From an uncultured Paracoccaceae bacterium (GTDB lineage: Bacteria; Pseudomonadota; Alphaproteobacteria; Rhodobacterales; Rhodobacteraceae), in contig CAJJAR010000017.1 in assembly GCA_905182105.1 (NCBI GenBank), positions 1 through 56,242 on the forward strand: a DNA stretch of 56,242 nt, written 5' to 3'. Below are positions 44,757 to 53,197 of the stretch, in pieces. Both the position numbers and the translations under genes were made by a program. Numbering within the stretch: the first letter of the stretch is position 1; each line of letters opens with the position of its first letter. Below the pieces are notes generated by a model. The model did not search any database, was not told where the DNA came from, and saw only the letters and a program-made list of their open reading frames with translations.

Positions 44757-46097
44757 ATGACCTTTCATCGTTTCTTTGCCCACTCGTCAATAGTTGCCGC
44801 TGTTATGGCGACGTTGATGGTACTAACCACCGCCACTGCCCATGCAAGGGGGTTGTTGCGCGACGCTGATGCGGAATATGCACTTCAACAGATAGCAGCA
44901 CCTGTTTTACGCGCCGCAGGCCTTAGCTCAACACGGGTCAAGGTTTTGATCTTAAACGATAGCAGTTTAAATGCTTTTGTAGTCGGTGATGATGCGATCT
45001 TCATCAATTACGGCCTGATCAACAAAATGCAGCGTGCTGATATGTTGCAAGGCGTGATTGCGCATGAAGCAGCGCATATCGTCAACGGCCACATCACGCG
45101 CCGTCTATCTAACCTTGAAAATTCGCGCACGATTGCTGGCCTTGGTATTGCCCTCGCCATCGCTACGGCGGTTGCTGGTTCATCTGACGGAGCGGTTGGT
45201 ATTGCATTGGGCAGCCAAAGCCTCGCACAACGAACTTTCTTTAAGCATACGAGGGCAGAAGAAGCGTCAGCCGACCAATCAGGCGTGCGTTTTCTGCGCC
45301 GTGCTGGCATTAGTACCAAAGGCATGCTGGATGTATTTGAGATTTTTCGCGGCCAAGAGCTGCTCGCCGAAACCCGCCAAGACCCCTACACCCGCAGTCA
45401 CCCGCTATCGCGCGATCGTATTCGCAGCTTAGAGGGGTTTGTGGCAACGGAAAAAGGACCTGTAAAAAGCGATGCCGACTATTGGTTCGCCCGCCTCAAG
45501 GGCAAAATAACCGCTTATACCCGCGCACCAAAATGGACGCTGAGACGTATTGGCGAAACCGGGTACAAAGATGTTGCTCTCTTGCGCGAAGCTGTGGCCC
45601 ACCACCGCAACTCCAATACGAAAAAGGCCCTTAAAGCTATCGATGGTGCTATTGCACTGCGCCCCAAAGACCCGTTTTTACGTGATCAACGCGGTCAAAT
45701 TCTGATCGAGACACGCAATTTCGATGCTGCGAAAAACGCCTACGCCCGTGCTGTGAACCTTGCGCCGCGCAATTCATTGTTGCTGGCAGGTTATGGGCGT
45801 GCCCTTCTTGCCTCTGGGAACATAATCAAAGCAAAATCGGTGCTAGAGAAATCCCGCAGCATCGACTTTCGCGATGGCAGCATGCTGCGAAATCTGGCAA
45901 TGGCCTATGCCAAATCAAAACAACCAGGTATGGCTGCCCTGACCACTGCAGAGCGTTATGCTCTACTTGGGCGCATGGCTGATGCAAAAATTCATTCAAA
46001 ACGGGCAGTGGGAATACTTCCGCGTGGCTCTGGCCCTTGGCAACGCGCACAGGATGTGTTGATTGCTTCTGAACTTGCTACCAAAAAGAGGAAATAA
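44757..46097 (+). CDS. Periplasmic M48 metalloprotease with TPR domain (BepA-like)
   Basis: 446 residues. The signal peptide is cut after residue 30 (TATAHA). The zinc site is HEAAH at residues 103-107, with a third-ligand glutamate in AEEASADQSG. The C-terminal half holds TPR repeats (KALKAIDGAIALRPKDP, DAAKNAYARAVNLAPRN). This resembles BepA, which controls outer-membrane protein assembly. The start at 44757 gives a normal signal peptide; the ATG at 44733 would extend it by eight residues and overlap the divergent start. A DsbA-type gene follows after three bases. Confidence 0.88.
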   Translation: MTFHRFFAHSSIVAAVMATLMVLTTATAHARGLLRDADAEYALQQIAAPVLRAAGLSSTRVKVLILNDSSLNAFVVGDDAIFINYGLINKMQRADMLQGVIAHEAAHIVNGHITRRLSNLENSRTIAGLGIALAIATAVAGSSDGAVGIALGSQSLAQRTFFKHTRAEEASADQSGVRFLRRAGISTKGMLDVFEIFRGQELLAETRQDPYTRSHPLSRDRIRSLEGFVATEKGPVKSDADYWFARLKGKITAYTRAPKWTLRRIGETGYKDVALLREAVAHHRNSNTKKALKAIDGAIALRPKDPFLRDQRGQILIETRNFDAAKNAYARAVNLAPRNSLLLAGYGRALLASGNIIKAKSVLEKSRSIDFRDGSMLRNLAMAYAKSKQPGMAALTTAERYALLGRMADAKIHSKRAVGILPRGSGPWQRAQDVLIASELATKKRK

Positions 46098-46100
46098 ATC

Positions 46101-46850
46101 ATGCGCCTAACACATCTGTTTTCCGCAGCAGTTCTAGCCTGCACTGTTTCGCTACCTGCGTCAGCACTAGATCTCACAAACATGAGCGACGAAGAACGCG
46201 TCATCTTCCGCGAAGAAGTACGTGCATATTTGATGGACCAACCCCAAGTGATCATGGAGGCCGTTGGTCAGTTAGAAGCACGCCAGCAGCAAGAAGTGGC
46301 TCAGGCAGACCAGAACTTGGTCAGCGACAACGCTGAAGCCTTGTTCAACGATGGTTACTCTTACGTCGGTGGCAATCCTGATGGCGACATCACATTGGTT
46401 GAATTCTTGGACTACCGCTGTGGCTACTGCCGCAAAGCACACACCGAAGTCGCCAAGATGCTTGAAACAGACGGCAACATCCGCCTAATCGTCAAAGAAT
46501 TCCCTATCTTGGGTGAACAATCCGTACTGGCATCGCGCTTTGCCATCGCTGTCAAATTGGCCGCCGGTGATGACGCATACAAAGCGATCAACGATTCCTT
46601 GATGACCTTTCCAGGTGAACTGAGTATGAACAGCCTAAACCGTTTAGGCAATACATTTGGATTGGACATGGCCGCAGTTCAAGCGCAAATGAATGGCCCT
46701 GAAGTTGCTGAACACTTGGCAAAAACCAAAGAGTTGGCACAGATTTTACGGATCACTGGCACACCAACGTTTGTGCTTCAGGACGAAATGCTGCGTGGGT
46801 ATTTACCGTATGATCAGTTGATGACGATTGTGAGTGACAAACGCGGTTAA
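46101..46850 (+). CDS. Periplasmic DsbA-family thiol:disulfide protein
   Basis: 249 residues. A signal peptide of about 22 residues (cut after PASA) is followed by a helical N-terminal extension (about 25-85) and a thioredoxin-fold domain. The active site is Cys107-Gly-Tyr-Cys110 (YRCGYCRKA), and the cis-proline loop is ITGTPTFVL. This fits the Com1/ScsC-like branch of exported DsbA proteins, which include disulfide oxidases and isomerases. It is co-transcribed with the M48 protease (3-base gap; its ribosome-binding site AGAGGA lies inside that gene), pointing to a shared envelope quality-control role. A strong terminator follows. Confidence 0.92.
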   Translation: MRLTHLFSAAVLACTVSLPASALDLTNMSDEERVIFREEVRAYLMDQPQVIMEAVGQLEARQQQEVAQADQNLVSDNAEALFNDGYSYVGGNPDGDITLVEFLDYRCGYCRKAHTEVAKMLETDGNIRLIVKEFPILGEQSVLASRFAIAVKLAAGDDAYKAINDSLMTFPGELSMNSLNRLGNTFGLDMAAVQAQMNGPEVAEHLAKTKELAQILRITGTPTFVLQDEMLRGYLPYDQLMTIVSDKRG

Positions 46851-46872
46851 TCCTAAGGATCACCCAAAATGC

Positions 46873-46907
46873 AAAAAGGGCGGTGAATTCAGTTCACCGC
46901 CCTTTTT
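46873..46907. terminator. Bidirectional intrinsic terminator
   Basis: AAAAAGGGCGGTGAA (46873-46887) and TTCACCGCCCTTTTT (46893-46907) form a perfect 15-bp stem with a 5-base loop. The T-run on either strand serves both the DsbA-type gene and convergent ispG. Confidence 0.95.
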
Positions 46908-46934
46908 ATAATATTAACAGATTGTTGCAACTTA

Positions 46935-48059
46935 TCATTCGAGTGCTTCAATCTCTGCTTTGGCAATCATTTCAGCGCGCGCTTCGACTTGCTCAACGAT
47001 GTGTTCAACCATGGATGCGTTGTCTTGTTTGTGGCTTTGTTTACCTGCCAGATAGACCATCCCAGAACCAGCACCGCCGCCGGTAAAGCCAACATCAGTC
47101 ATCAACGCCTCGCCCGGTCCATTCACCACACAGCCAATAATACTTAGGCTCATCGGCGTTTTGATATGAGCCAAACGGTCTTCCAAAATCTCAACCGTTT
47201 TGATCACGTCAAACCCCTGACGGGCGCATGAAGGGCAACTAATAATGTTCACGCCACGGTGGCGCAGACCAAGAGACTTAAGGATTTCATAGCCGACTTT
47301 GACTTCCTCAACCGGATCAGCAGACAAAGAAACACGGATAGTATCGCCGATACCCATCCAAAGCAGATTGCCCATCCCAATGGCCGATTTGATCGTGCCT
47401 GTGGTAAGCCCACCCGCCTCAGTGATCCCAAGGTGGATCGGTGCATCAGTCGCCTCGGCCAACTGCTGGTAGGCTGCTGCTGCCATGAATACGTCAGACG
47501 CTTTACAGCTGATCTTGAATTCGTGGAAATCGTTGTCTTGTAAGATTTTGATATGGTTCAAGCCACTTTCAACCATCGCATCAGGGCATGGCTCCCCGTA
47601 TTTTTCCAACAGCTCTTTCTCAAGGCTACCAGCGTTCACACCAATACGGATGGAACAGTTATTGTCTTTAGCGGCCTTAATGACTTCTTTGATCCGCTTT
47701 TCGTCGCCGATGTTGCCTGGGTTGATCCGAAGGCACGCAGCCCCCGCTTCAGCAGCTTCAATGCCACGTTTGTAATGAAAGTGAATGTCGGCCACGATCG
47801 GCACAGGGCTTTCGCGACAAATCTCCTTCATCGCCGCAGCGCTTTCAGGGTCAGGTACTGAAACGCGTACAATATCAGCACCAGCCTCTGCCGCTGCAAT
47901 GATCTGTTTGATCGTAGCAGAAGGGTCAGTGGTCAACGTATTGGTCATCGTCTGTACCGTGATCGGGGCATCGCCACCAACAGGCACGTTACCAACCATG
48001 ATCTGACGGCTTTTACGACGGTAAATATTGCGCCAAGGACGAATGTGATTAAGCGACAT
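46935..48059 (-). CDS. ispG: (E)-4-hydroxy-3-methylbut-2-enyl-diphosphate synthase
   Basis: 374 residues. Converts methylerythritol cyclodiphosphate to HMBPP in the MEP isoprenoid pathway. The [4Fe-4S] ligands are in [11 protein letters not shown] and [12 protein letters not shown]; the TIM-barrel N-terminal part shows [12 protein letters not shown] and [10 protein letters not shown]. It lies downstream of the rodZ-like gene on the same strand, an order also found in E. coli, and ends at the 46873-46907 terminator. Confidence 0.97.
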   Translation of the reverse strand: MSLNHIRPWRNIYRRKSRQIMVGNVPVGGDAPITVQTMTNTLTTDPSATIKQIIAAAEAGADIVRVSVPDPESAAAMKEICRESPVPIVADIHFHYKRGIEAAEAGAACLRINPGNIGDEKRIKEVIKAAKDNNCSIRIGVNAGSLEKELLEKYGEPCPDAMVESGLNHIKILQDNDFHEFKISCKASDVFMAAAAYQQLAEATDAPIHLGITEAGGLTTGTIKSAIGMGNLLWMGIGDTIRVSLSADPVEEVKVGYEILKSLGLRHRGVNIISCPSCARQGFDVIKTVEILEDRLAHIKTPMSLSIIGCVVNGPGEALMTDVGFTGGGAGSGMVYLAGKQSHKQDNASMVEHIVEQVEARAEMIAKAEIEALE

Positions 48060-48175
48060 GAGCTAATGGCCTTTGCATAACGAATTGTTATTTAGGAAAT
48101 AGTCCGCTCATCGCCCCGCTGCAACCTTTGGGAGCAGGATTAATCGACACAAATGTCAGAGATGCGAATAAAGGC

Positions 48176-49420
48176 TTAGTTGGCTTGGCACGGCACAGCA
48201 GCCAGTGGGTCAATCGCTGATAAATCAGCTACCATACGACCCAATGTTGTTTCGCTGGTCAGGGGAGCTGGTTCAAACAATTCTACCAACGCCGCTTGCA
48301 TCAATGGCAAATTCGATGTCACACTTCCAGGTGCGCCAGCAGGACCATAGCAGTCCCCCGCCATCACAAAGTAGATCGCACCACTTTCGCCAGTGCGCAG
48401 CGTTGCAGGTTCAACAGTGGACGGTACAGTCCATGTGTCACCCTTTTCCATAACCGTTTCAAATATCACGGTGCCTTCCGCAGACCGAACACGGACCCAA
48501 GATGGGTATGCTGCAACCATTTGCAAAGCTGGTGCGGGACCCTCCACAACCTGTGGCACAGCAATACCGTTGGCTTCAGCCAGGGCACCATTGATACCTG
48601 CAATCAGATTGGTATCAGTGTCATTGAAAACTGGTGCCGTGAAGCTCCCAATTAAGCGTGGATCAATGTTTGCAATCGGTGCATCACGCGCGACCAGTAC
48701 AGGTACATCCAAGGCCTGAGGACGATACAAACGATCAAGCGCATTACCGCGTGGGTTGTCTATGACTTGTGGAGCGACAGAGTTTGTGATTTCAGCAGAC
48801 GGCTGTACGATTGCAGCACCGTTCAATGGGTCAAGATCAGCCAAAACAACGGGTGTCTGATCAACAGGCGCAACCTGGACGCGCTGTACTTCTTGCAACA
48901 CGGAATAGCCACCAAAGCCAATCGCGCCAATCAAGCCAAGTAGAACCAGCATCGAACCAATCGCGCCCGGTTCAACCCGAGACAAGAAAGTTTCACCAGC
49001 AGGTACAAATGGCGTATTCGGAGATGCGAAGATATCACCGCCAGCAATGCGCGACAATCGATCTACACGGTCTGATTTATTGATAACAGATGCTTCGGCC
49101 GACATACCGTGTGCAACTGAGAACCCGCTTTCGGTGCAAAATGCAGCAAAAGCATGATCAGGATCCATGTTCAAATAGTTGGCATAAGAGCGGACATAGC
49201 CGGCGATAAAGCCAGGTGTATCAAACACTTTTGGATCTGAATTTTCGATGGCGGCGATGTAGCTGGCTTTGATACGAAGTTCACGCTGAACGTCTAACAG
49301 GCTTTTACCCAAAGTCGCCCGCTCACCACGCATCATATCTCCAAGCCGTAGCTCGAAGTCATCAAACGCTTTCGGTTTGACTTTTTCTTCAATGACCTTG
49401 GAGTATCTCCGACCGATCAT
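48176..49420 (-). CDS. RodZ-like protein: helix-turn-helix, membrane helix, DUF4115
   Basis: 414 residues. A cytoplasmic HTH_25 domain (residues about 20-95, with RELRIKASYIAAIENSDP), one membrane helix near residues 153-175, a long linker and a C-terminal DUF4115 beta domain (SWVRVRSAEGTVIFE, KGDTWTVP). The arrangement matches RodZ, which links MreB to the cell envelope and rod-shape synthesis. The position before ispG agrees with the rodZ-ispG order of other proteobacteria. The start at 49420 (MIGRRYSKV) follows GGAG at about 7 bases; the upstream open frame lacks similarity. Confidence 0.85.
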   Translation of the reverse strand: MIGRRYSKVIEEKVKPKAFDDFELRLGDMMRGERATLGKSLLDVQRELRIKASYIAAIENSDPKVFDTPGFIAGYVRSYANYLNMDPDHAFAAFCTESGFSVAHGMSAEASVINKSDRVDRLSRIAGGDIFASPNTPFVPAGETFLSRVEPGAIGSMLVLLGLIGAIGFGGYSVLQEVQRVQVAPVDQTPVVLADLDPLNGAAIVQPSAEITNSVAPQVIDNPRGNALDRLYRPQALDVPVLVARDAPIANIDPRLIGSFTAPVFNDTDTNLIAGINGALAEANGIAVPQVVEGPAPALQMVAAYPSWVRVRSAEGTVIFETVMEKGDTWTVPSTVEPATLRTGESGAIYFVMAGDCYGPAGAPGSVTSNLPLMQAALVELFEPAPLTSETTLGRMVADLSAIDPLAAVPCQAN

Positions 49421-49530
49421 AACCCTACTCCGTAAAAATTCTACCACGAATTCGCCCCAACGATTCGAGTATGTTCTTTTCTTAGCGCAGATGTAGCATA
49501 GCGCAGCGTAAATTGCACTACTTAGGCCTT

Positions 49531-50754
49531 CTAACCCGTTAATTCGGCACGATTCAGCGCACATTGGGACCACAGGGCGTCCATTGCTTTGACCAGAGCA
49601 TCCATTTCAAGCGGACCATGAACTGGAGAGGGTGTAAAACGCAGTCGCTCCGTGCCACGCGGCACGGTTGGGAAGTTGATCGGCTGAACGTAAATCCCAT
49701 GTTCTTCAAGCAGCATGTCAGACAGCAACTTGGTGTGAACAGGATTGCCTACCATCACAGGGACAATGTGGCTGCCATGATCGATTATTGGCAGACCTAA
49801 CCCTTTGAGGCGTAGCTTTAAAATCTTAGCTTGCAATTGCTGGCTGTCGCGCAACTCTTGGGCTGTTTTAAGGTGTTTCACAGATGCCGCAGCACCAGCA
49901 GCAACGGCTGGCGGCAGCGAAGTTGTGAAGATAAAGCCCGGCGCGTAAGACCTGATAGCATCACACATTTTCGCACTTGCTGCGATGTAACCGCCCATAA
50001 CACCGTATGCTTTAGCCAGTGTGCCATTGATGACATCAAGGCGATGCATCAGGCCATCGCGCTCAGCAACACCTGCCCCGCGCGGGCCATACATGCCCAC
50101 AGCGTGCACTTCGTCGATGTAAGTCAGCGCGCCAAATTCGTCCGCAAGGTCACAAATCGCTTCAATTGGGCCAAAATCGCCATCCATTGAATAGATTGAT
50201 TCGAAAGCAATGATCTTCGGCGCAGCAGGATCATCCGCCGCCAAAAGTTCGCGCAAGTGCGCAACATCATTGTGACGGAAAATACGTTTTGCTCCACCAT
50301 TGCGGCGCACGCCTTCAATCATTGAGGCGTGGTTCAAAGCATCTGAGTAAATAATCGCGCCCGGAAACAGTTTGGGTAAAGTGCTTAGGGTCGCGTCGTT
50401 CGCGATGTAGGCACTTGTGAAAAGTAAGGCCGCTTCTTTGCCATGCAAGTCAGCCAATTCAGCTTCAAGACGCTTATGATACACGGTCGTGCCGGAAATA
50501 TTGCGTGTTCCGCCAGAGCCAGCACCGGTGTTATCAATGGCTTCGTGCATCGCGTTAATCACGACAGGATTTTGACCCATGCCAAGATAATCATTGCCAC
50601 ACCAAACCGTTATATCTTTTTTAGTCCCGTCTTCACGGGTCCACTCCGCATGAGGGAATCGACCTTTTTGACGTTCAATATCGATGAAGGTGCGGTAGCG
50701 CCCTTCTTCGTGCAAACGTTCAATCGCTAGATCTAACTGTTCAGTATAGTCCAA
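49531..50754 (-). CDS. hemA: 5-aminolevulinate synthase
   Basis: 407 residues. Condenses glycine and succinyl-CoA to 5-aminolevulinate, the first step of the C4 pathway. The PLP lysine is Lys248 in [13 protein letters not shown], the same number as in Rhodobacter capsulatus; other motifs are [11 protein letters not shown] and [12 protein letters not shown]. The start is a TTG at 50754: GGAG lies 7 bases before it, the protein then begins [14 protein letters not shown] as in relatives, and Lys248 falls into register. The longer open frame to 50883 runs through the promoter. A palindrome at 50778-50792 lies 23 bases upstream. Confidence 0.95.
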   Translation of the reverse strand: MDYTEQLDLAIERLHEEGRYRTFIDIERQKGRFPHAEWTREDGTKKDITVWCGNDYLGMGQNPVVINAMHEAIDNTGAGSGGTRNISGTTVYHKRLEAELADLHGKEAALLFTSAYIANDATLSTLPKLFPGAIIYSDALNHASMIEGVRRNGGAKRIFRHNDVAHLRELLAADDPAAPKIIAFESIYSMDGDFGPIEAICDLADEFGALTYIDEVHAVGMYGPRGAGVAERDGLMHRLDVINGTLAKAYGVMGGYIAASAKMCDAIRSYAPGFIFTTSLPPAVAAGAAASVKHLKTAQELRDSQQLQAKILKLRLKGLGLPIIDHGSHIVPVMVGNPVHTKLLSDMLLEEHGIYVQPINFPTVPRGTERLRFTPSPVHGPLEMDALVKAMDALWSQCALNRAELTG

Positions 50755-50777
50755 GACATCGCTCCGTGCTGTCTTCT

Positions 50778-50792
50778 TTAGATACGTTCTAA
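50778..50792. promoter_or_regulatory. Iron-control-element-like palindrome over the hemA promoter
   Basis: On the minus strand this reads TTAGAACGTATCTAA, with perfect TTAGA/TCTAA arms. It overlaps the end of a likely -10 box TATATT (with a -35-like TTGAAT about 15 bases further upstream). From memory, Irr-type iron-control elements of alphaproteobacteria are TTAGAA/TTCTAA-like palindromes, so Irr repression or activation is plausible. Confidence 0.5.
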
Positions 50793-50818
50793 TATAGCCT
50801 CTTTTCTTTCCATTCAAT

Positions 50819-50832
50819 GCACATAAATGTGC
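50819..50832. repeat. Small palindrome upstream of hemA
   Basis: GCACAT-AA-ATGTGC is a perfect 14-base palindrome about 65 bases before the hemA start, upstream of the presumed -35 box. It may be a second regulator site. Confidence 0.35.
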
Positions 50833-50932
50833 GCAGATGGTCGCAGCCTTGTGCGCTAGGGCTGGACAGCAAGTTTGCAGCATATACGCTACTTTTTAAC
50901 TAAGCCTTCATTCCAATATTCGGAGCCTTTCC

Positions 50933-52303
50933 ATGAGCCTAGATAAAGTTCTTTCCAAGATTGATGCAGATCTTCCAGACGCCACAGAACGCTTGTTGGA
51001 GCTGCTGCGCATTCCATCAATTTCGACCGATCCAGCTTTTGCAGATCACTGCCAAACGGCAGCCGACTGGTTGGTCGCAGACCTTCAAAGCCTCGGCGTC
51101 CCGGCCACAAAACGTCAAACACCGGGCCATCCTATGGTGGTTGGACATGTTGAGGGCGAAGGGCCACACATTCTGTTCTATGGCCACTACGACGTTCAAC
51201 CTGTTGATCCACTTGATCTTTGGCATAACGATCCGTTTGATCCACAAATCGAGGACACAGCTAAGGGCAAGGTTATTCGAGGTCGCGGTTCATCCGATGA
51301 CAAAGGCCAGTTGATGACGTTTGTCGAAGCCTGCCGTGCGTGGAAAGAAGTGAATGGCACCCTACCGTGCCGCATCACGTTCTTCTTCGAGGGCGAAGAA
51401 GAGTCGGGTTCACCAAGCCTTGTGCCCTTCATGCATGAAAACGCAAATGAGCTGCGCGCCGACATTGCGCTGATCTGCGATACTGGCCTGTTTGAAAGCA
51501 AAACACCCGCGATCGTAACCATGTTGCGCGGTCTACTGGGCGAAGAATTCACCATCACTGGCCCTACGTTAGACCTACATTCAGGCATGTACGGCGGGAT
51601 CGCGATGAACCCGATCCGCGTAATATCCAATGTCATTGCATCCCTTCACGACGAGAACGGGCGCGTAACAATCCCTAACTTCTACGATGGCGTTCAAGAC
51701 CTTTCCGACGAATTGGAAGCACAGTGGCAGGGCCTTGCATTTGACCACGCCACTTTCTTGGGTGATGTTGGGCTGTCCAAACCAGCGGGCGAACAAGATC
51801 GCACGCCACTTGAAATGATCTGGTCACGCCCAACCTGTGAAGTGAACGGTATCTGGGGTGGCTATACTGGTGACGGCTTCAAAACCGTGCTGCCATCCAA
51901 AGCCAACGCCAAGATCAGCTTTCGTTTGGTCGGGGATCAAGATCCAGACGCCATTCGTGCCAACTTCCGCCAAATGGTACAGGACCAACTACCAGAAGAC
52001 TGTAGCGTGGAATTTCATGGCCACAGCTCTGGCCGCGCATCAGTGACCGAAACCATTGCCCCTGCCTTTGAACAAGCACGCGCGGCACTGACAACGGAAT
52101 GGGGTGTTCAAGCTGCCTATGTTGGATGCGGTGGTTCAATCCCTATCGCCGGGCACTTCCAAAACATCTTGGGCACGACACCGATGTTGGTTGGCTTTGG
52201 CAAAGACGATGATGCCATCCACTCACCAAATGAAAAATACGACGTGTCCAGCTTCCACCATGGCATTCGCTCATGGGCACGCATCTTGGACGCTTTGACC
52301 TAG
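50933..52303 (+). CDS. M20-family dipeptidase/metallopeptidase
   Basis: 456 residues, cytoplasmic. The two-zinc site is visible: His85 in FYGHYDVQP, Asp122 in RGSSDDKGQ, the catalytic and ligand glutamates in FFEGEEESGS, an aspartate in ALICDTG and a histidine in DDAIHSPNEKY. Family members cleave dipeptides or related amides; the substrate is open. The ATG lies 178 bases from the divergent hemA start. A hairpin (52317-52337) follows the stop codon. Confidence 0.92.
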   Translation: MSLDKVLSKIDADLPDATERLLELLRIPSISTDPAFADHCQTAADWLVADLQSLGVPATKRQTPGHPMVVGHVEGEGPHILFYGHYDVQPVDPLDLWHNDPFDPQIEDTAKGKVIRGRGSSDDKGQLMTFVEACRAWKEVNGTLPCRITFFFEGEEESGSPSLVPFMHENANELRADIALICDTGLFESKTPAIVTMLRGLLGEEFTITGPTLDLHSGMYGGIAMNPIRVISNVIASLHDENGRVTIPNFYDGVQDLSDELEAQWQGLAFDHATFLGDVGLSKPAGEQDRTPLEMIWSRPTCEVNGIWGGYTGDGFKTVLPSKANAKISFRLVGDQDPDAIRANFRQMVQDQLPEDCSVEFHGHSSGRASVTETIAPAFEQARAALTTEWGVQAAYVGCGGSIPIAGHFQNILGTTPMLVGFGKDDDAIHSPNEKYDVSSFHHGIRSWARILDALT

Positions 52304-52316
52304 GACATAAAAACGG

Positions 52317-52337
52317 AGTTGGGGGCTGTCCCCAACT
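52317..52337 (+). terminator. Stem-loop after the M20 peptidase
   Basis: AGTTGGGG (52317-52324) pairs with CCCCAACT (52330-52337) around a 5-base loop, 13 bases after the stop codon. The T-run is lacking, so termination efficiency is uncertain. Confidence 0.5.
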
Positions 52338-52404
52338 TCACACCACTTTGATATTTAGGAGAACTGCGCATAGGTGCGCCACTTTTCAACCAATATTGGG
52401 AAAG

Positions 52405-52481
52405 TGGCGCGGTTGACGGGACTCGAACCCGCGACCCTCGGCGTGACAGGCCGATACTCTAACCAACTGAGCTACAACCGC
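52405..52481 (-). tRNA. tRNA-Asp (GTC)
   Basis: A 77-base tRNA with encoded CCA. Acceptor GCGGTTG/CAACCGC, D arm with AGCTCAGTTGGTTAGAG, anticodon GTC (plus-strand bases 52445-52447), and T arm CGGGTTCGAGTCCCG. Identical to the copy at 55138-55214. The promoter boxes are TTGACG (52515-52520) and TATCCC (52492-52497) on the minus strand with 17-base spacing. Confidence 0.97.
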
Positions 52482-52491
52482 GCATACGGGC

Positions 52492-52520
52492 GGGATAGAC
52501 CGCCTTCACAGGGGCGTCAA
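52492..52520 (-). promoter_or_regulatory. Promoter of the first tRNA-Asp gene
   Basis: TTGACG and TATCCC on the minus strand, spaced 17 bases, just before the tRNA. The -35 box lies inside the hairpin 52509-52538 at the end of the eda transcript. Confidence 0.55.
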
Positions 52521-52538
52521 TAACAAATGACACCCCTG
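52509..52538 (-). terminator. Stem-loop after eda
   Basis: On the minus strand CAGGGGTGTCA pairs with TGACGCCCCTG (11 bp with one G-U, 8-base loop), 14 bases after the eda stop codon. No T-run follows, so read-through into the tRNA is possible. Confidence 0.55.
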
Positions 52539-52552
52539 AAAATTCATTTAGA

Positions 52553-53194
52553 TCAGCGGGATAGACCGCTAGCTTGACGCGCCAATTCTTCGATCGCGTC
52601 CCATTTTCCAGCGTTGACCAAATCGTTTGGTGCAACCCAGCTGCCGCCAGCACATACAACATTGGACAGCGCCAAATACTTAGGGGCGTTTTTTGGGTTG
52701 ATGCCGCCGGTTGGGCAGAATGAAATCTGTGGAAGTGGACCACCAATGCCTTTGATCGCGTCAACGCCACCAGAAGCCTCAGCTGGGAAGAACTTAAGCA
52801 TATCATAGCCACGCTCAAGAAGGCGCATCGCTTCAGACGCAGATGCGGCACCCGGCAAGATTGGCAAATCAGCCGCTTCACATGCGTCTAGCAATGTATC
52901 TGTTGCACCTGGCGACACACCAAAAGTTGCGCCAGCCACTTTAGCCGCTGCAACGTCTGCAGGTGTAATCAATGTCCCTGCCCCAACATGGCCACCTTTG
53001 ACAGTCGCCATCGCAGCAATCACATCAAGTGCCGCAGGTGTACGCAATGTAACCTCAAGAACCGGCAAACCGCCGCGCACCAGTGCCTCGGCCAATGGAA
53101 CAGCATGTGCAACATCATGGACAACCAACACAGGGATGATTGGGGCCAATTCACATAAGGCGCGTGTACCAGCAGAACGGGATTGAAAAGTCAT
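52553..53194 (-). CDS. eda: 2-dehydro-3-deoxy-phosphogluconate (KDPG) aldolase
   Basis: 213 residues. Splits KDPG to pyruvate and glyceraldehyde-3-phosphate, the last step specific to the Entner-Doudoroff pathway. The active-site glutamate is Glu47 in LEVTLRT and the Schiff-base lysine is Lys134 in MLKFFPAEA. GGAG lies 8 bases before the ATG. It follows edd after three bases, so the two form an operon. The pair sits between two identical tRNA-Asp genes. Confidence 0.97.
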   Translation of the reverse strand: MTFQSRSAGTRALCELAPIIPVLVVHDVAHAVPLAEALVRGGLPVLEVTLRTPAALDVIAAMATVKGGHVGAGTLITPADVAAAKVAGATFGVSPGATDTLLDACEAADLPILPGAASASEAMRLLERGYDMLKFFPAEASGGVDAIKGIGGPLPQISFCPTGGINPKNAPKYLALSNVVCAGGSWVAPNDLVNAGKWDAIEELARQASGLSR

Positions 53195-53197
53195 ATC

